This document shows positions 22,938 to 39,223 of a stretch of 64,000 bases of DNA, one piece after another. This stretch comes from Seriola aureovittata (taxonomy: Eukaryota > Chordata > Actinopteri > Carangiformes > Carangidae): NCBI RefSeq assembly GCF_021018895.1, contig NC_079372.1, forward strand, positions 19,263,737 through 19,327,736, read 5' to 3'. The translations under genes were made by a program, and so were the position numbers. Position 1 is the first letter of the stretch. Each line of letters starts with the position of its first letter. The notes beneath the pieces were generated by a model that saw only the letters and a list, made by a program, of their open reading frames with translations, made no database searches and was not told the DNA's origin.

Positions 22938-25003
22938 GTTAAGCACACATGTGGTTATTTTCCCTATTGTGGCACCTCTCCCACCCTTTAAACTACGGCT
23001 GCCCTCACCTGCCTCCACTAAGCTCCTGCTTCTGAGTCTGAATCAAAAGTAATACACATAAAAACAGATGTGAATAGATAATAAAATGTGGCATATGATT
23101 AGAGTCCTATTGAGAAAAAAAAAAAAGGTATAAATCTGGATATGTAACAATGCTATTTAATGGTTGGGTTACTCAAGCACCTGGGTGTCACAGAGATTTC
23201 CCTCTTTATTCATAACCACTCTCTTTCATTGCTCGTGCCTTCAGCTTTTAATTCCGACACTTCCAACACCACCTGAAAGCAGCATATGCTCTTCTCCTCT
23301 CTCTCCTTTTCTGCTCTATAAACATGCTTAGTATATTGGTGGTGGGAATAGCCTGCGATAATTAGGTGAGATAATAGCTTAAGTCAGTCAGTTGTTATGG
23401 TGCTGAATAAAGTCCAGTAAAGCTGTGCAAACAGCCCAGAAATAACCCACATTATCATCGCCATCATTCCTCGGCTGGCTCGCGCCTGGCAAGCCAATGC
23501 CTCAGCATTTTTATGGCACCATTGCGCTGACGCAGGCCTGTTCCTCTGGGAGCCAAGAACCATCCATAGCGCTGGATTACAGACAGGGCCCTCCACTCCG
23601 CCAGCTCGCTCTGCCTCTCGCTTTTTAAAATAAAGACTATTCATTACCGCACAAGGACCCTGAGCCGACAGACCTGCCATCTACCTGCAGTGCAGCGCAC
23701 CAAATTGAGTCTGCCCGCCTGCCCACCGACTAAACACGCTCTCGCTCCATTTCCTGTTGGCATACATCCTCCCGCGCTGGATTTCAATTTAGAGAAGGCT
23801 GGGAGGGAAAGATGACAGATGCAATACACGGGCAGGCAGAGAGGAAAGAGTCCACACAGGACCTCTCCAACAACTACACCTACCATCTACTGAGCACAAT
23901 AAGAAACTCAAACCACCGTTCATTTTACAAAACAGTCAGACTAGCCCGTACAAACAAACTCCAGCCATAAACTGTTTGCACACTTTAGAGTACAATTTCA
24001 TACCAGCAAAGTGAGACTAATTCACTTGTATTGATCATTTTGCTAACTGCTCAGCTCATGCACAAATACAGCGCCGCAGACGCCAACTCATTTTCATTGT
24101 CACGGTCTTGAAAATATGCAGATAAAAATCTTTCGCAGTAAAACTGAGTGAATAGTAACTGAGACTTGGGCCAAGGGGCCAATAACTGCTGTACTCCTGC
24201 CCAGTGTGTGTGTGTGTGAAAAGCGAATGGCTTGATTATAGAAAAGGAAGTACCCTCAATCACCAATTAGAGTTCATGGGAAAACTGGCCTTGCAAGATG
24301 GCATTAAGCCATCAAGAGTATTCACTAAGTGGGTTTACCAAGCTGTAAAAATCAGTCCGGGTGGCTGTGTGCCTGCACAGTCGGTCTGAATATATTTTTA
24401 CCACTTGAAGCTCTGCTGTCGTTGGTGTACTAATAACTAGCTGATACTCCGACACGGCAAGACAAAGCCAAGTGACTCATGTAGCCAATTACAGAAAAGA
24501 AATGCTGTGCGCTCTCCTTTCTCTGTGAGAAAAGTGCATCTTCACTTAAAGGTCAGAACAAGCGATCGAGAACCTTGGCGTTTGTGCACAATGGCTGACG
24601 AAGAGCAGGAGGGAGGAATGATGAACGAGAGATCAGGAATTTTCTTAAGAGGCCTGAAGGTGCGTTAAATATTGTTTTGGCTTTGTTGGATTAAAAATGG
24701 GAAGCCCCAGGGGTTCGCACAACTCCATGTTCTCTATGTTAGTTGTTAATGTCTGTGGATTATAATTTTTCCTACGGGTAGTGTGGCAGTTTTAATTAAT
24801 ATGAGCTAAATTATATTCCACAAGGTCTCCATCTTTTCCTACCTGTGAGCTACGACTCACGCTGTTTCACAGAGATTTCATGACTGTACTGTAAGCGACT
24901 GTATGGTGTAATGTGACTGCATAATGTATGAACGTGACGCTCACCGGTAATTCATGAATGGGGCGCCGGCATACTTCAGTTCTATTGTTGTGCAGATACT
25001 CAC

Positions 25004-25225
25004 CACAGGGTCCTTTGTGCTGGATGTGGATGGCCTTCTGAAGGGCGCAGCCCATCGCTCGCATCTCGCAGGGGCTGCCGTAGCTGTGGCCGTCGGACCC
25101 ACACACGGGGTCGGACGTCTGCGGACAGGCCTCGGGGCACTCGCACACCGGCTCGTCGTTTTTGACCACGCACACCGCCCCGTGGTCGCACACCTTATCC
25201 AAACACGGGCTCCGGACGTTGAGAT
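25004..25225 (-). CDS. agrn: agrin exon: follistatin-like domain FS5
   Basis: This 222-base exon (74 codons, phase 1-1) encodes a ten-cysteine follistatin module. Visible landmarks are RSPCLDKVCDHGAVC in the EGF-like half and VCGSDGHSYGSPCEM in the Kazal half, ending HKGPC. The acceptor is ggtcggtcttcag and the donor GTGAGT. The coding strand is GC-rich compared with the flanking intron, and long shadow ORFs exist in other frames for that reason. The FS4-FS5 junction reads GPCDLNVRSPC. Confidence 0.97.
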
Positions 25226-25792
25226 CTGAAGACCGACCACCCAAGAGACAGAGAGCAAAGTTAGAGGGCTGAACGCAGCAGGTGGGGGTGGGGGTTGCGG
25301 AGTCGGAGGAATATAAAAGCAGAGGTTGGAGAAAGGTCTGGGGCTGGAAAGGGCATAGGTGACAGGGAGGTCAGTTGAGAGTAAAGCTACATGGTGAACT
25401 GAAGGTTTCGTGTTAGAAGGGGTTTGGGGAGGAGAAGGGACATGATGGAATATGCAATACAACCCTACTCCTGTGACACCTCTGCTTCCTCAGCTTCCTA
25501 TGTCATTTCCTCGCCTTTGTGCCTATCCTGATATATCCTGATTCTTTGAAGAGTCCGCCGAATCCGGTGGCATGAGGACAGCGGATAAAAAAAAAAAACA
25601 CGGCCCTGTAGCACAATAAAGATGAAACAGCCTACGAACAATGGTTGCACAGCCTTTCTTTTTTTTTTTTACTCAGGCGAGTAAACGGCTGGATTAATTG
25701 ACGTTCCCAATGCGCCCCTTCAAAGGATGCCATTTGCATCTCAGTGAGAGCCACTGCTTCTGCCAAAGCCAGAGCTGGTTGAACTGACATGG

Positions 25793-25940
25793 AGGAGCGA
25801 GAAAAAGAAGAGCATAAAGGGGAAGAGTTTGAGAGAGAACGAGAGAGAGAGAAAGAGAGAGAGAGAGAGAAAATGTAGAGAATGGAGAAAGAGAAAAAAG
25901 AAAAAGAAAAAGAAAAGAAAGAGGCGAAGAGAAGAAAGAG
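25793..25940. repeat. purine-rich tract (GA/AAAG)
   Basis: About 150 bases almost wholly A and G on the plus strand, including (GA)n and (AAAAG)n sub-blocks. It is a pyrimidine tract on the agrin transcript. Confidence 0.9.
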
Positions 25941-28900
25941 CCCTCTGCTTAATAATTCAAAAATGGCAAGCTCCTGGGCAGAGGCAGATATGAAATGTGA
26001 ACATCACAGAGAGGTGTCTGCTTCAGTCTCTTCCTCTCACGCACTAGCTCCAGCATGACTTCATTAAAACAAGGACTCGATTTTGCACCTATGATTCTCT
26101 GTAGCGGCGGCGGCTGGGCTGATACAACCTGACTTGATCAGAAGAGAGAGGAAAACAATCCTTTGATCGCAGCCCGCCACCCTGAATTTATAGCTTTACG
26201 TGTCAATGAAAAAATTACATGAAATTGACAGGGAGCCAGTGTGCATGTGTCAGTTTGGAGGGCTTGGCTGATGGGTAAAAAAAAATGGAGGCCTTAAGGT
26301 AGGACGGCGCACACTCTGCTACCGAGAGTAAGCAAGAGACGATAGCTTGGCTCCACGGCGAGTTTTCATTTGGAAAGCTTCACGCATGAGCGACGGATCA
26401 CTCCGCTAAATGTGGTGTGTCTGCAGATTAGAGGGAAAAAAAAAACAGACGGAGGCGTCAAATAATTTCTGATGAGGGGCGCTGGTGAAAAGTGAAAGAG
26501 GTGCATTTTACACCCAAAGTCAGAGCTTCTTCCTTCTCTAGTCTGCTCTACCTCGGGGTGGCGGGGCTGGGGTGGGGTGCTGTCATGGAAACTGCCCCAT
26601 GTAATGACACCACCCGTTGCTCCATCATTATTGTGACCATTATGGGATTAGATGGCATCGCAGGGGGCCAACTTGGCGTGCCTGGAGCCCCATGATTCAT
26701 TTATCAGCTCAGAGGCGTTCTGTGGTGCCTCTCCTCAAAGCGCTAATACTGGGGTAAATTATCAACTGATAACACAGACGGAGGCGATTAGCTTGTTTCA
26801 CTCTGATTAAGGCGACGGAGCGGGAACGTGATATACGGATCAGTGTCACCTGTGCATGCTGAGACCGATCCTGAGCGATATAGATATATAAAAGTAGAAA
26901 GGTGTGGTCTGGGTTCTCCTCCACTTCCTGTTGTTTTTTCTTAATAAATTTGAACAAATCTTTTTTCCGGATCACGAGCAAGGACGCGGGGTTTCTCCCG
27001 TTTCTGAAAAAAGGGGATGTTTCAGCTCAGGAGTTGGAACGCTACTGATTTCTGTGTTTCAACGCCAAGCGGCTCTTTCACAAAAAAAAAAAAAAAAAAA
27101 AGGGCTTGGAGGTGCCACAAAAGTATGTAAGCTGTTCAATGCCGCTTAATTTGGTACGGCTTCAAAAAACAATCGATTCCTCCTGATCTCTTTTCAAGGC
27201 CTTGTGTGTGTCTGCTAGTTGGTGCGCGTCGTAAGCTTGCGATTCGAGCTTAACTGTACAACCTTGGCCTCCATAAAAGTTCACCAGCCCACTTCCCAAG
27301 GACAGGCTCCTAAAGCACAGCTGCAGCCACTGATAACGCCTTTGTCTCCCATTCTCTTTGTTTCACACACATAAAAAAAGATGAAAGAATTCCCCTCCAA
27401 AACTAATTTTTTATCATCCTCTACCTCTGGGGGGCAAAATTTCTGCCTGATTTATTAACTGGAGAGGGTGTAAGGGAAAAAAAAAAAAAAAAAAGAAGGG
27501 AGACAAAACTCCCTAAGTGTAAAAATCTTGTGACACAGTTAAAAGCTGAAGCTGTCTTTTTACTCTCTCTTGGATGCAGGCAGAAGCTTTGAAATGGCAG
27601 CTTGTCACAACTAAGGCTTGTGGGATGGTGTTCACAAGCCTGTTCCAGCTCTCTTTCTCTCCCTGGTCTTCTCCCAAACACTTATCTTTTCATGCGTGTA
27701 TCAGTGTTTCTGTCAGGCAGGTCCAGATTAAGCCAAAGTTTCTGGGGTTTAACGCGAGCTATTCACACGTGAACATTAGCTCGTCTGTCCAATGGGGACC
27801 ACGTAAGCCGAGGAGTTGTTTAGTGGCTGAGCAGGTGCAGGCAGCGGTCTGCTGTGGCGGTGGGGAAAAGTCAGGGGAAATAGAAAAAAATAGAATAATA
27901 AAATAAAATATATATATAAATATATATATGAATAATTCTTTCTTATCAGGGATTCTGCTCTGCTGGTGTGTGCACTCCGCTCTGCTTCTGTACCACCACA
28001 CTGGTTAAGAGGACTTTACATTCTGGGTGTCACCTCAGTCTCTCCTGCCAGCCGCTTTGTAACTTTTCTGTTTTAATTAGTGCGGTATTTTAATGGCACG
28101 GCCCTGCTTCGGGACTCAGAGGGGATTACTTCAGGTTAGGCCTCGCTGTGTCAACTAACGCCGGCAGAGGTCCCGGCTGGCCTTGTCGTATACTCAAGAG
28201 GGCACGTTCCTCTGATGTTCAGATACCTGCTTACCTGTCCGCCTGAAGTATCATTACCGCCCGCTTAGCGGTGTTATCTGACGGATAAAGTGGCGAGGGT
28301 GTCGCAGTGCTACTTCTAAAGCGTTTAAAAACCCCTCGTTATGTCGGTGTTGCAGCACAGCAGGCCCCGGCAGGACTCTGGCTCTGATTGTGTGGTTGCT
28401 GCAGAAAGAAGGCGTACCACTGTTAACCCCCTGTAACATGCCGGTGAAATGCCGGGAGATTATTTTGGCTAGAGCTTCCTCCCATCTCCGCTCAGCTCAT
28501 ACATATGCTAATTGGACTTTTCCCCCTCGGGTCCGTGTGCAATTCCAAAATCGCTCCCTGTATTATGCAGGGCAGTGAATCAGTGTAATCCAGGTGATGC
28601 TTGCAGTAGCCAACTGGCAGGAAGGATCACCTACAACCGCAACCCATTACAACACAGGACTCCAATGGGGCACAGCCAATATACGGCAAGCCCCGCCCCC
28701 CTCTGTGTTTCTCCACCTGCGGGGCTTTGATCCAACTCCCTTCGCCTCCGTCGCATTAAAAACATTTATGTATCATATTAGTCGAGGGAAAGGGAGGTGC
28801 AGAGAAAAGGCTATATTAGCATACAGCAAAAAGGCATACCCGCGGGCTGTGTCTGTCTACCACTGAATACTTATCACAGGCAGGAGGTAAGTTGAAGCCT

Positions 28901-30921
28901 CTTTGTGCATTTACAACTAAGAACGTGCTGCTCTTCAAAATGGAGACAACCAAAAACAGCGTGGGGAGAGAAGAAAGATGAGCCGGGATCCCTGATCTTG
29001 TGACATGTATCTATCACAGGTGAGATGACATCTAAACACTGTTTGTCTAATCCAAAAAGGTGACTCTATCAGCAGGATGCGTGTACGCCACAGGAAGTCT
29101 CAAAAAATAAAACGATTTTGGAGCTTTCTCAGACTGATGCGCACAAAAGAAAACATGAGTAAAGACGGAGCGACAAAAGCTCAATGTTTATTGCATCTCC
29201 AATCAGGTCGGGAGCTGCAGCATGAAGAAAGGCTCAGAGGAAACAGGAAACGAAATGAAAAATTTATAAATTGGAAAAACTGCGTGGTTGATCATAGCCC
29301 GACGGCGTGTAACACCCACAGTGCCTCGAGTCACTTCTGACACCCTGTTGACCCACATTTCTCTGCAAGTTTTGCACGATGACAGCCTGCGGGCCGCAGT
29401 AAGTGGACCGACGGTCCCTGGCTGCTGTCAATCTCGCTCCCACGGCACTTCCTCTAATTAACTTGATTAGGAAAAAACAGCACTGGTGATCTCAGCCTGA
29501 CTTACATACTCGAGCTCCACAACTGATTGTGAGTCCAATCACCACAGCTGCGTGTCAGCGCGCAGGCGGAGATGCTCATCAAATAAACATGCAAATGATA
29601 AAATATTCGGCACAGAGTCTTGACACCTAAGGTGACTGATTTTCCTCTCCTGCTTTGCAGAACTCTTTGTCAATGACAATGTGTCTGCCGCTGAGTGATT
29701 CTGTGTTAACCTCCAGAGGCGACAGGCGACACATTATAAGCAACAACTTACATGAGTTTTTTTCTGGCCTTGCAGTCACGCACGCACGCGCACACACGCA
29801 CGCACGCTCAGCTGTGTACACATGAAATGACTCAAGAGCTGTGAATAAAGAATTTGTGTCCGCAAAACTAGCTCTTCCATTTGTTCACTCCTACTTTGTC
29901 TGCCAGTGCGTTCCTCTCAGACTGTGTCTGTTTTAGTGATTTTACAGAATCATCCTCCTCTGTGCCGTCTGAAGTCACACTGCTGCCTGTGCTTCTACTT
30001 TATGAACAGCGTAACTACCAATTTAGAAACTCCTCTCTACTTCTTACTCTTCTTATACCAGACATGAGGCCGGCACAGTTATGGAGTTATGGCGAGCCAC
30101 TTCGCACTCCCGCAGTCACTTCCATTGATTCAAAGTGCGACTTGAATATGCACTAAAATAGCTTGACTTGAAGGAGCTGTGGAAAACAACCTCTGGGCAG
30201 GAAGTAAGCCGTGATACAACTTGGGCCAAGACTAAAAAAAAAGGTTTAATTATGCATTTTCATTGTAAATGTGATTAATTTGACACAGAGTCTGGCTCTC
30301 TGATATTAAATAAACTGAATTTTTAAAAAAGGCTTATTTTGAAATTATTTAAATTTTGCCCCTCAGTGGAAGTCTGTGTGAAGCCTTCACAATAATTCCA
30401 GTTCTTTTGAAATTATAAGACTTGTTATGTTGTTTTTTTTCCCCCATCAAATGAGTTTTCACATTTCGTCTCTTTCTTCACTGTCGAGCTTTGTGCACGC
30501 CGCTGTCCGTTACAGACACAGGGCTTGGACAACTCTAAACAGTGAGTGAACAATGAGTTTACAACATAATAATACTCTCACGGCAGCTGCAAATATCTTT
30601 CCCTAAAGCTGGAGGCAGTAAATCCGAGCAAAAGCACATTAAGGAGAGTACATTACATGAAGGTACGATGACAAGTTGAGAACCCGCTGCAATTTCGATC
30701 ATTATTGGTGAAAGCGCTGTAGAGCTGTAGCCCACTTCCTGTATCTTATCCTGCCAAATTCATCAGCATGTCGCACTTTAACAGTATCAAAATAAGTTGG
30801 CAGGCCTTTATAAAGGCATATCAAATCCTTCTGCGTATAGTGACAACTGTTGAATCTCCGTATTTTACACTTTTACAGTGTTTTATTAGAAGTGTTGCTC
30901 CACAAGAAGATATGTTTGTGG

Positions 30922-30956
30922 TTATATATATATATGTATATATATGTATGTATATT
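30922..30956. repeat. (TA)n/(TATG)n tract
   Basis: Alternating TA with interspersed G bases, immediately before the hairpin-containing repeat. Confidence 0.85.
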
Positions 30957-30959
30957 GTG

Positions 30960-31375
30960 TAGTTTTTACATCTCCTCTCTCCGGCTTCTCTCTGGAGCTC
31001 TAGTGACAACAGGTCTGTAAGCCAATCAGAGGAGAGGAGGCTCTCTGATCCTCTCTTCTGATTGGCTGTCTGTCTTCTGAGTGATAGAATAAAAATATAG
31101 CAGATTTCAGGTAAAACACTCAGAGAGACCACGTCCTGTAAAGGTTTGGATGGTGGGTCCAGGTGGGCGGGGCTTGGTGACTGCTTTGTTGTGACATCAC
31201 AAAGTTACAGGAAGTCCTGACGGCTGGTTTCAGTTTCTGAATACAGGCTGTGTGCATTTCTCTGTGGACTGAGGCTTTGATACTTTCACAATATTAATAC
31301 AGAACCTAGACCTGATCTATAATCAAACTACACATGGAAACCTCACTTTATACAACTTGGGCCCTTTAACTTCTC
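30960..31375. repeat. probable non-autonomous interspersed repeat with hairpin
   Basis: It contains an 18-base inverted repeat with one mismatch (31021-31038 versus 31049-31066, arms starting gccaatcaga). A downstream block has 'gacatcacaaagttacagga', 'ctgaatacaggctgtgtgca' and 'acttgggccctttaa', which resembles a repeat common in percomorph fish. No ORF. Family and exact borders are not determined. Confidence 0.55.
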
Positions 31376-32424
31376 TTGATCCTATATTTTATGGGTTAAA
31401 GCTGAGTGACTTCTGACTTCTTCTGTACTGACCCATCTTTTATTAGAGATACAATAGAAAAACAAAAAGCCTTTGAAATTATTAGGGTGCCAATGTACCT
31501 CCAGTGCTTGCTCCCTCTAAATATAGCTGAACAATTACCACATTTCTGCTACAATAGCCACCTCTGCACGCACAGTTCATTGTTTAGTTTGTGTGCTGGT
31601 ACCCTGCTGTGTTGACATCATTCGGGAAGAAGAGGAAAAACAGGATTTCATCGCTTCAGCCTAAAAATATTCTTTTTATGTTCCACGCAGCAACAAGGTA
31701 AAAAAAAACCCTGTAGTGAAGTAGGTGATGAACATTACAACACAATCAATCATCATGGTGGTGACAAACATGATGAAAATCCAGAGTGGAAAAAAAAAGA
31801 AATAAATAAAACAAAACAACTGATAATATTTCTTAACAATGGAGCAGCTGTGTCATCTCATCGGCTTGTGTGTCGATGACAAACAACTTGTCGCAGTGTC
31901 ACAGGAATCTTTTATTCCATCTCAGAATCCGGCGCCGCAGACCTATTCACCATCCTTCCCAGCAGCCGACTTTGATTCACTTCCAGCAAATCCCTCACTG
32001 ACTCACGTGTCCTCGGACATCTTAAAGATTTGTGTCTCGGCCCGGACGTAAGCTAATCAGTTAAATGCCACGTGGAGTCTGCATCTCCAAACTGAAGAGC
32101 TTCAGATATCAATCAAATTGTTTTTTCCGAGGCGGACAGCAGTCGGGACATTACAGATATGTGGGTTCTTCACATGACGATTCTTTGTGAGGGTGAGTAC
32201 TGACGGGGGCGCCCACATGAAAAGAGATTTACGACAGTGTCAGAACTGGGGAATTTTATCTGTTTGACAGCTGGCAGGCCGATCGATCACCCCGCCCCAC
32301 GCACCACTCAGCCAATGAAACGAGAAAAGAGATCATTACTTATCAAGTAATGATAATTTAATATATCAAAGTCTCCCTTTTCAGACATATGAAACTTTTT
32401 CTGCCTCCAGTTGTCTCGCTTGTG

Positions 32425-32425
32425 A

Positions 32426-32482
<57 letters not shown>
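32425..32482. repeat. (TG)n microsatellite, left arm of an inverted pair
   Basis: About 28 TG units with one TTTG interruption near the start. Confidence 0.97.
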
Positions 32483-32485
<3 letters not shown>

Positions 32486-32688
32486 ACGTACCACATGACA
32501 CGGTGGTCATTGTACTGTTGTCTTTTCACAATGCCGGTCAATGTCAGAGCACAAGCACAACAGAGCACAATGGCAGAGTGTGTCTCACACTGTATACAGT
32601 GTGCATCTGTGTGTGTGTTCCTGTGGCGTGATCAGTGGGGGCTATTGATTGATCTCTGACAAGTGAGTGTTTTCAGAGGACAGGAAGA

Positions 32689-32799
<111 letters not shown>

Positions 32800-34364
32800 G
32801 AAGATACTGCATGCATCCCCCGGGTGTCTGTCAGGGTTATCTCTTAAGTCTTTCAGGCTTTGCACATACAGAAAGGGACCTCTATCTTATTTTGACTCAG
32901 TACCACTAACACACTGGCAGTGAAAAAAAAAAAAAACTTCAAAAGAACATGAGGGACAAAGAAAGACAGATAGTTCTAACATGTAAACAGACACACACAC
33001 ACATACACAAACACACAGAGTCGCTCTCTGCATGCATATCATCTGTCTGGTTAAACCAACAGTCTCAGTGGGCACCTACGCTCGCCTCTTTTGATGTTTA
33101 ATTAAAACCAAATCGGGGGTGGCGGTGGAGTTTGTGGCGCTCTGTTTTGAAAAATATGCAAATGTCAATAAAAATGCATTAAAGAAACATACGACCAGCC
33201 GCTGACGGCTGCGATGCGCGGGGGAAGGCAGGAAGGATGAAGCGAGAGAAGAGACAGAAAGTCAAATAACTAAATAAATGGGGGGTGGGGGGTTGGACTG
33301 GGACACTATTTGCCAGAAATAATGAAACAGAGCAAAACACATAAGCTCTTGCCCTGCCATTTCCACTACTCAATTTAGGCGCAGCTCCGACGGTCGAATA
33401 ATGCTAATGAGCGCTGGTGCCTCCTGACGCTGACAACGGGAGATAACTTTAGTATTCAGCTCCACCCCCACGCCTGGAGGATGAACAGATCTCACTCCTT
33501 TTATCGCCAAGTGAAACACCAATAATGAAAATGTGGACAGAAACTCCGAGACAAAATTACGCAACGCGTCTGCTGTTTGGATTTGTTGATTGAGGCAATG
33601 TGACACGAAGCAGCGGGAGCAGTTTCCTGAGGGTTTGACGCACATGCTGGGACAAAAAAATGCTTCCAGTTCAGGGGGAGATTAACCTGAGATGAGGCGC
33701 TGACATCAGCTCCAAAAATGATCAGAGAGGCTAAATAAACTGTTTATGTTATGTCTCTAGTTTTAACTGAGAAAATATGACTGGTTATAATTTGGGTGTA
33801 TCGGGATATAATCTGGAAACAAGAGTGCCAAAGACCAAAATTCAAAATGGACATTTTTATGAAATCACTTGCAATCCTGCCAACTGTTTTCACATTTTAC
33901 ATCGACTGAAGTGTGTGCAGCTTAGGGTTTGGTTCTGGGTTAATAAAATTCGCTAAGCTTACAGGCTTACAAATCTCTTATTGAATCTTATCCCTCTTCA
34001 TTCTTCTTTTATTAGAAACCAACCAATTGACAATACAGTCAGGCAGCAGGCTTCTTACTTTCACCAAACAGATTGTGTAAGACCCCAGATTATGTTCGAT
34101 GACAATGTTTTATTATTTCATTACTTATTTTTACCAAATCTGTGCGTGGCAACTACGGTTAAACTTAGGGAACGATCGTGGTTACGGCAGGTAAACTGTG
34201 GCTCCTTTATGAATTAGAACAACTGATTAACGTTTCGAATGTGGTTATGGTGAAAAGTAAACATTAATAAGTGGTCTGTTGCATGAGTGTTGGATGATCT
34301 ACACACTTGTCCAGTACCCTGACATCCCTTTCCTTACTGTCTGCCTTGCCACATAAAAGACTCC

Positions 34365-34386
34365 CCTCCCTCCCTCCCTCCCTCCT
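34365..34386. repeat. (CCCT)n tract
   Basis: Five to six tandem CCCT units. Confidence 0.85.
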
Positions 34387-34599
34387 TGCTTTGGCACTGA
34401 ACGATGGTATTGGATGTGAACTACGTGCTGCGGAATCATCCCATAATTCCTCGGGTGTAGAGAGAGCTGACTGTTGCTTTCGCTGCTTAAAACAGCAAAT
34501 GTCGCCGGCTGCAGATGATATCAGCTTTAGCTAATAAACATAAAAAAAAACACACACTGAGTAACTTCCCAAAATGCCAAAATTAAACTCTGTTTTCTA

Positions 34600-34990
34600 C
34601 TCTGATTGGTCAATCAATTTAAGGAGTTGGGATCTTGGCAGTTAAAGGAGAGGTTTTTCTTGCCGGGAGTGGGTTGTGGTGATCGTTGCGTTTACAAGAC
34701 AAGAGGTAATAATACGTCCTCTGAGGCTGCAGTGAGACCTCATTGGAAAGTGACCAGACGGGCCGGGGCTAACTGGTTAGCATGCTAACTTCAGTAGAAG
34801 AAAAGACGTGATAGAGACAAGAGTTAACACTTGCGTTGTTTTCCACCTCTGGAGACAGCTGCTGGTGAGTAAAGGAATGAAGTTTGATGTGGAACTCATG
34901 ACGTTTCCTCTAGACTGGTGAGTAAACAGCTGCTAATGCTAACACTAGCTATGTAGCATTAGCAAAACTTACAAATGGCTCCTTTGAACT
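34600..34990. repeat. possible interspersed repeat with GTTAGCATGCTAAC palindrome
   Basis: The 14-base perfect palindrome at 34776-34789 sits in 'gctaactggttagcatgctaacttcagtag', a phrase I associate with repeats in spiny-rayed fish. A second inverted pair, gctaatgcta/tagcattagc, follows near 34933-34970. Borders and family are unknown. Confidence 0.4.
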
Positions 34991-36413
34991 AAAACGCACT
35001 TCATAGCAGTGAATCGAGCTTACTGACCTTCTGAACTGGGATCAATCTGTGGAGGAAGTAGCTGGTGAAAGGTAAGGTGTGGGAAAGTAAGTAGAATACG
35101 CCTGTTTATTCAATTAATGAACTTGTCGTATCTTTTGCTGCTCATCTCGTTTAAGGCTACATGTCGTACACTAACTAGCCTACCTCCAAAACTGAAGTCT
35201 CACCTAGTCTGACAGGTTTTTAAACTGAGAACTCTTTTACTTGAGTTACTTCCAGTTTGGAAAAGTAAAGATAAAAGGATTGGATATATGGGCTTCAAAT
35301 GGATTTAACAAAATGCAGTCAAACTTCAAATCCAGTGCAGCTTCAATGGTCACAAATGGTTAAAAGAAAAAAACTGAGTGCATTCATCAAGCAGATACAA
35401 GCTTTTATGAGATAGTCTGGATGATGGAGAGAGGGGCTGTTTGGGTAGCAGTGAGGTTGGCGTGCAATACTGCATGCAGAGAGAAAGGAGTCAGAGGTGA
35501 GCAGCGCTCAGGTAGTTAGGAGCAGGAGATGCTCTTTTTTTCTTTTTCTTTTTTGGTTATACAGGAAATAAAACACAGAGAGCGGGGACAGAGGAAGACT
35601 TCTCCAACCTCATGGATCACATCTTTGCAGGAGGGTAAACAGAAGGAAAAGACATTAATGACACAGAGACACACAAGGACTGAGAGGAAAAAGGCAGCAG
35701 TACAAGACCCCCTCCTGTTAGGTCCACACGGAGCGAGGGGAAGGGCTTCACCCCTCAGAGTCCGCCTGATGAGGTCGGCCACTGGGTGACCCCACTTTCC
35801 ACCTGCAGCCAGACAGCCAGGAAGACGGCCACACGGACAAAGATAGACAGACAGACTGACTGACGCACTGAAACAAGAAAGAATAGCTTTTTTTTTTATA
35901 CAAGAAAAAGCAACACACATGACAAAGAGACAAAGACAAGAGGAGGAAAAAAAAAAAAAAAATGACAGAAGCCACCGGAGTGGAAGACCAGTGAAGGAGT
36001 AGAAGACAGACAGCGGATGAATGAAACATGAAGGTGGGGTTTCATTGTGAGTGTGTGTTTGAGATGGAGGGATGAAGCGTGACGAGGATGAGCGGATGAA
36101 TGGGAGGTGAATCAGTGGAGAAGTGTGGGCAAGGTTTTTTATAAGGAAGGCACACTCATCCTGTCTGTTTGAGTTACGCCACCCCCCCCCCCTTCAGAGA
36201 GCATTTCTGAACCGTTTCAGTAAATCTTAAAGTACAGACATACGTGTCGTTAACTTACGTGACACAGAAGGAAATTCACATTGAATATGCATTAAAGACA
36301 AGTAGAACCAGACACAGGAGAAGAGAGGGACTGGGAGGAAACAACATTAGTTCTTGTTAAGCCGCAAAGGAGCCGTCGCCCCTCCCCCCCCCCCGTCCCT
36401 CAGCTCCACTCAC

Positions 36414-36620
36414 CACAGGGCCCCCGGTGCTTCATGGGGATGAGGGCCTTGCTCAGACACTCCGCCTTGCGTCGCATGCAGTCGTTGGTGTAGGTGCGGC
36501 CGTCCTTGCCGCACACGGGCTTGTAGGTGCCGTCGCACTCGATGGGATCGCAGGAGCAGCGGGCGCTCAGCTGCTCAATCAGACACACGGCGTTGAAGAG
36601 ACAATCCTCCTTGCATTGCT
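36414..36620 (-). CDS. agrn: agrin exon: follistatin-like domain FS4
   Basis: This 207-base exon (69 codons, phase 1-1) encodes a ten-cysteine module starting EQCKEDCLFNAVC, with the Kazal core VCGKDGRTYTNDC and the end HRGPC. Gly-Lys replaces Gly-Ser in the core. The acceptor is cccctttcag and the donor GTGAGT. The first methionine-started reading on this strand begins inside the exon, but the true exon begins upstream at the acceptor. It is followed on the transcript by an 11-kb intron. Confidence 0.96.

Positions 36621-39223
<2,603 letters not shown>

Larger units (their letters stand above)
18339..25003 (-). other. agrn: agrin intron FS5-FS6 (6.7 kb)
   Basis: Intron with a decayed Tc1/mariner element, a long CA microsatellite, A-runs (21257-21273, 22090-22111) and a possible repeat near 21296-21500. 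No gene supported. Confidence 0.75.

Noticed and set aside
22676..22948. Open frames with long Cys-Val or Thr-His runs (also at 32.4-32.9, 38.1-38.5, 44.7-45.1, 46.0-46.3, 55.6-56.0 and 62.3-62.8 kb)
   Set aside because: These are read-through translations of CA/TG microsatellites and not proteins.
24954..25229. Plus-strand open frames opposite agrin exons (also at 39237-39620, 41615-41890 and 17401-17691)
   Set aside because: They are antisense shadows of GC-rich, cysteine-coding exons and match no known protein pattern.
25000..25462. Minus-strand frames overlapping FS5 in other phases, up to 173 residues
   Set aside because: The FS5 frame has ten correctly spaced cysteines and splice sites; the other frames do not.
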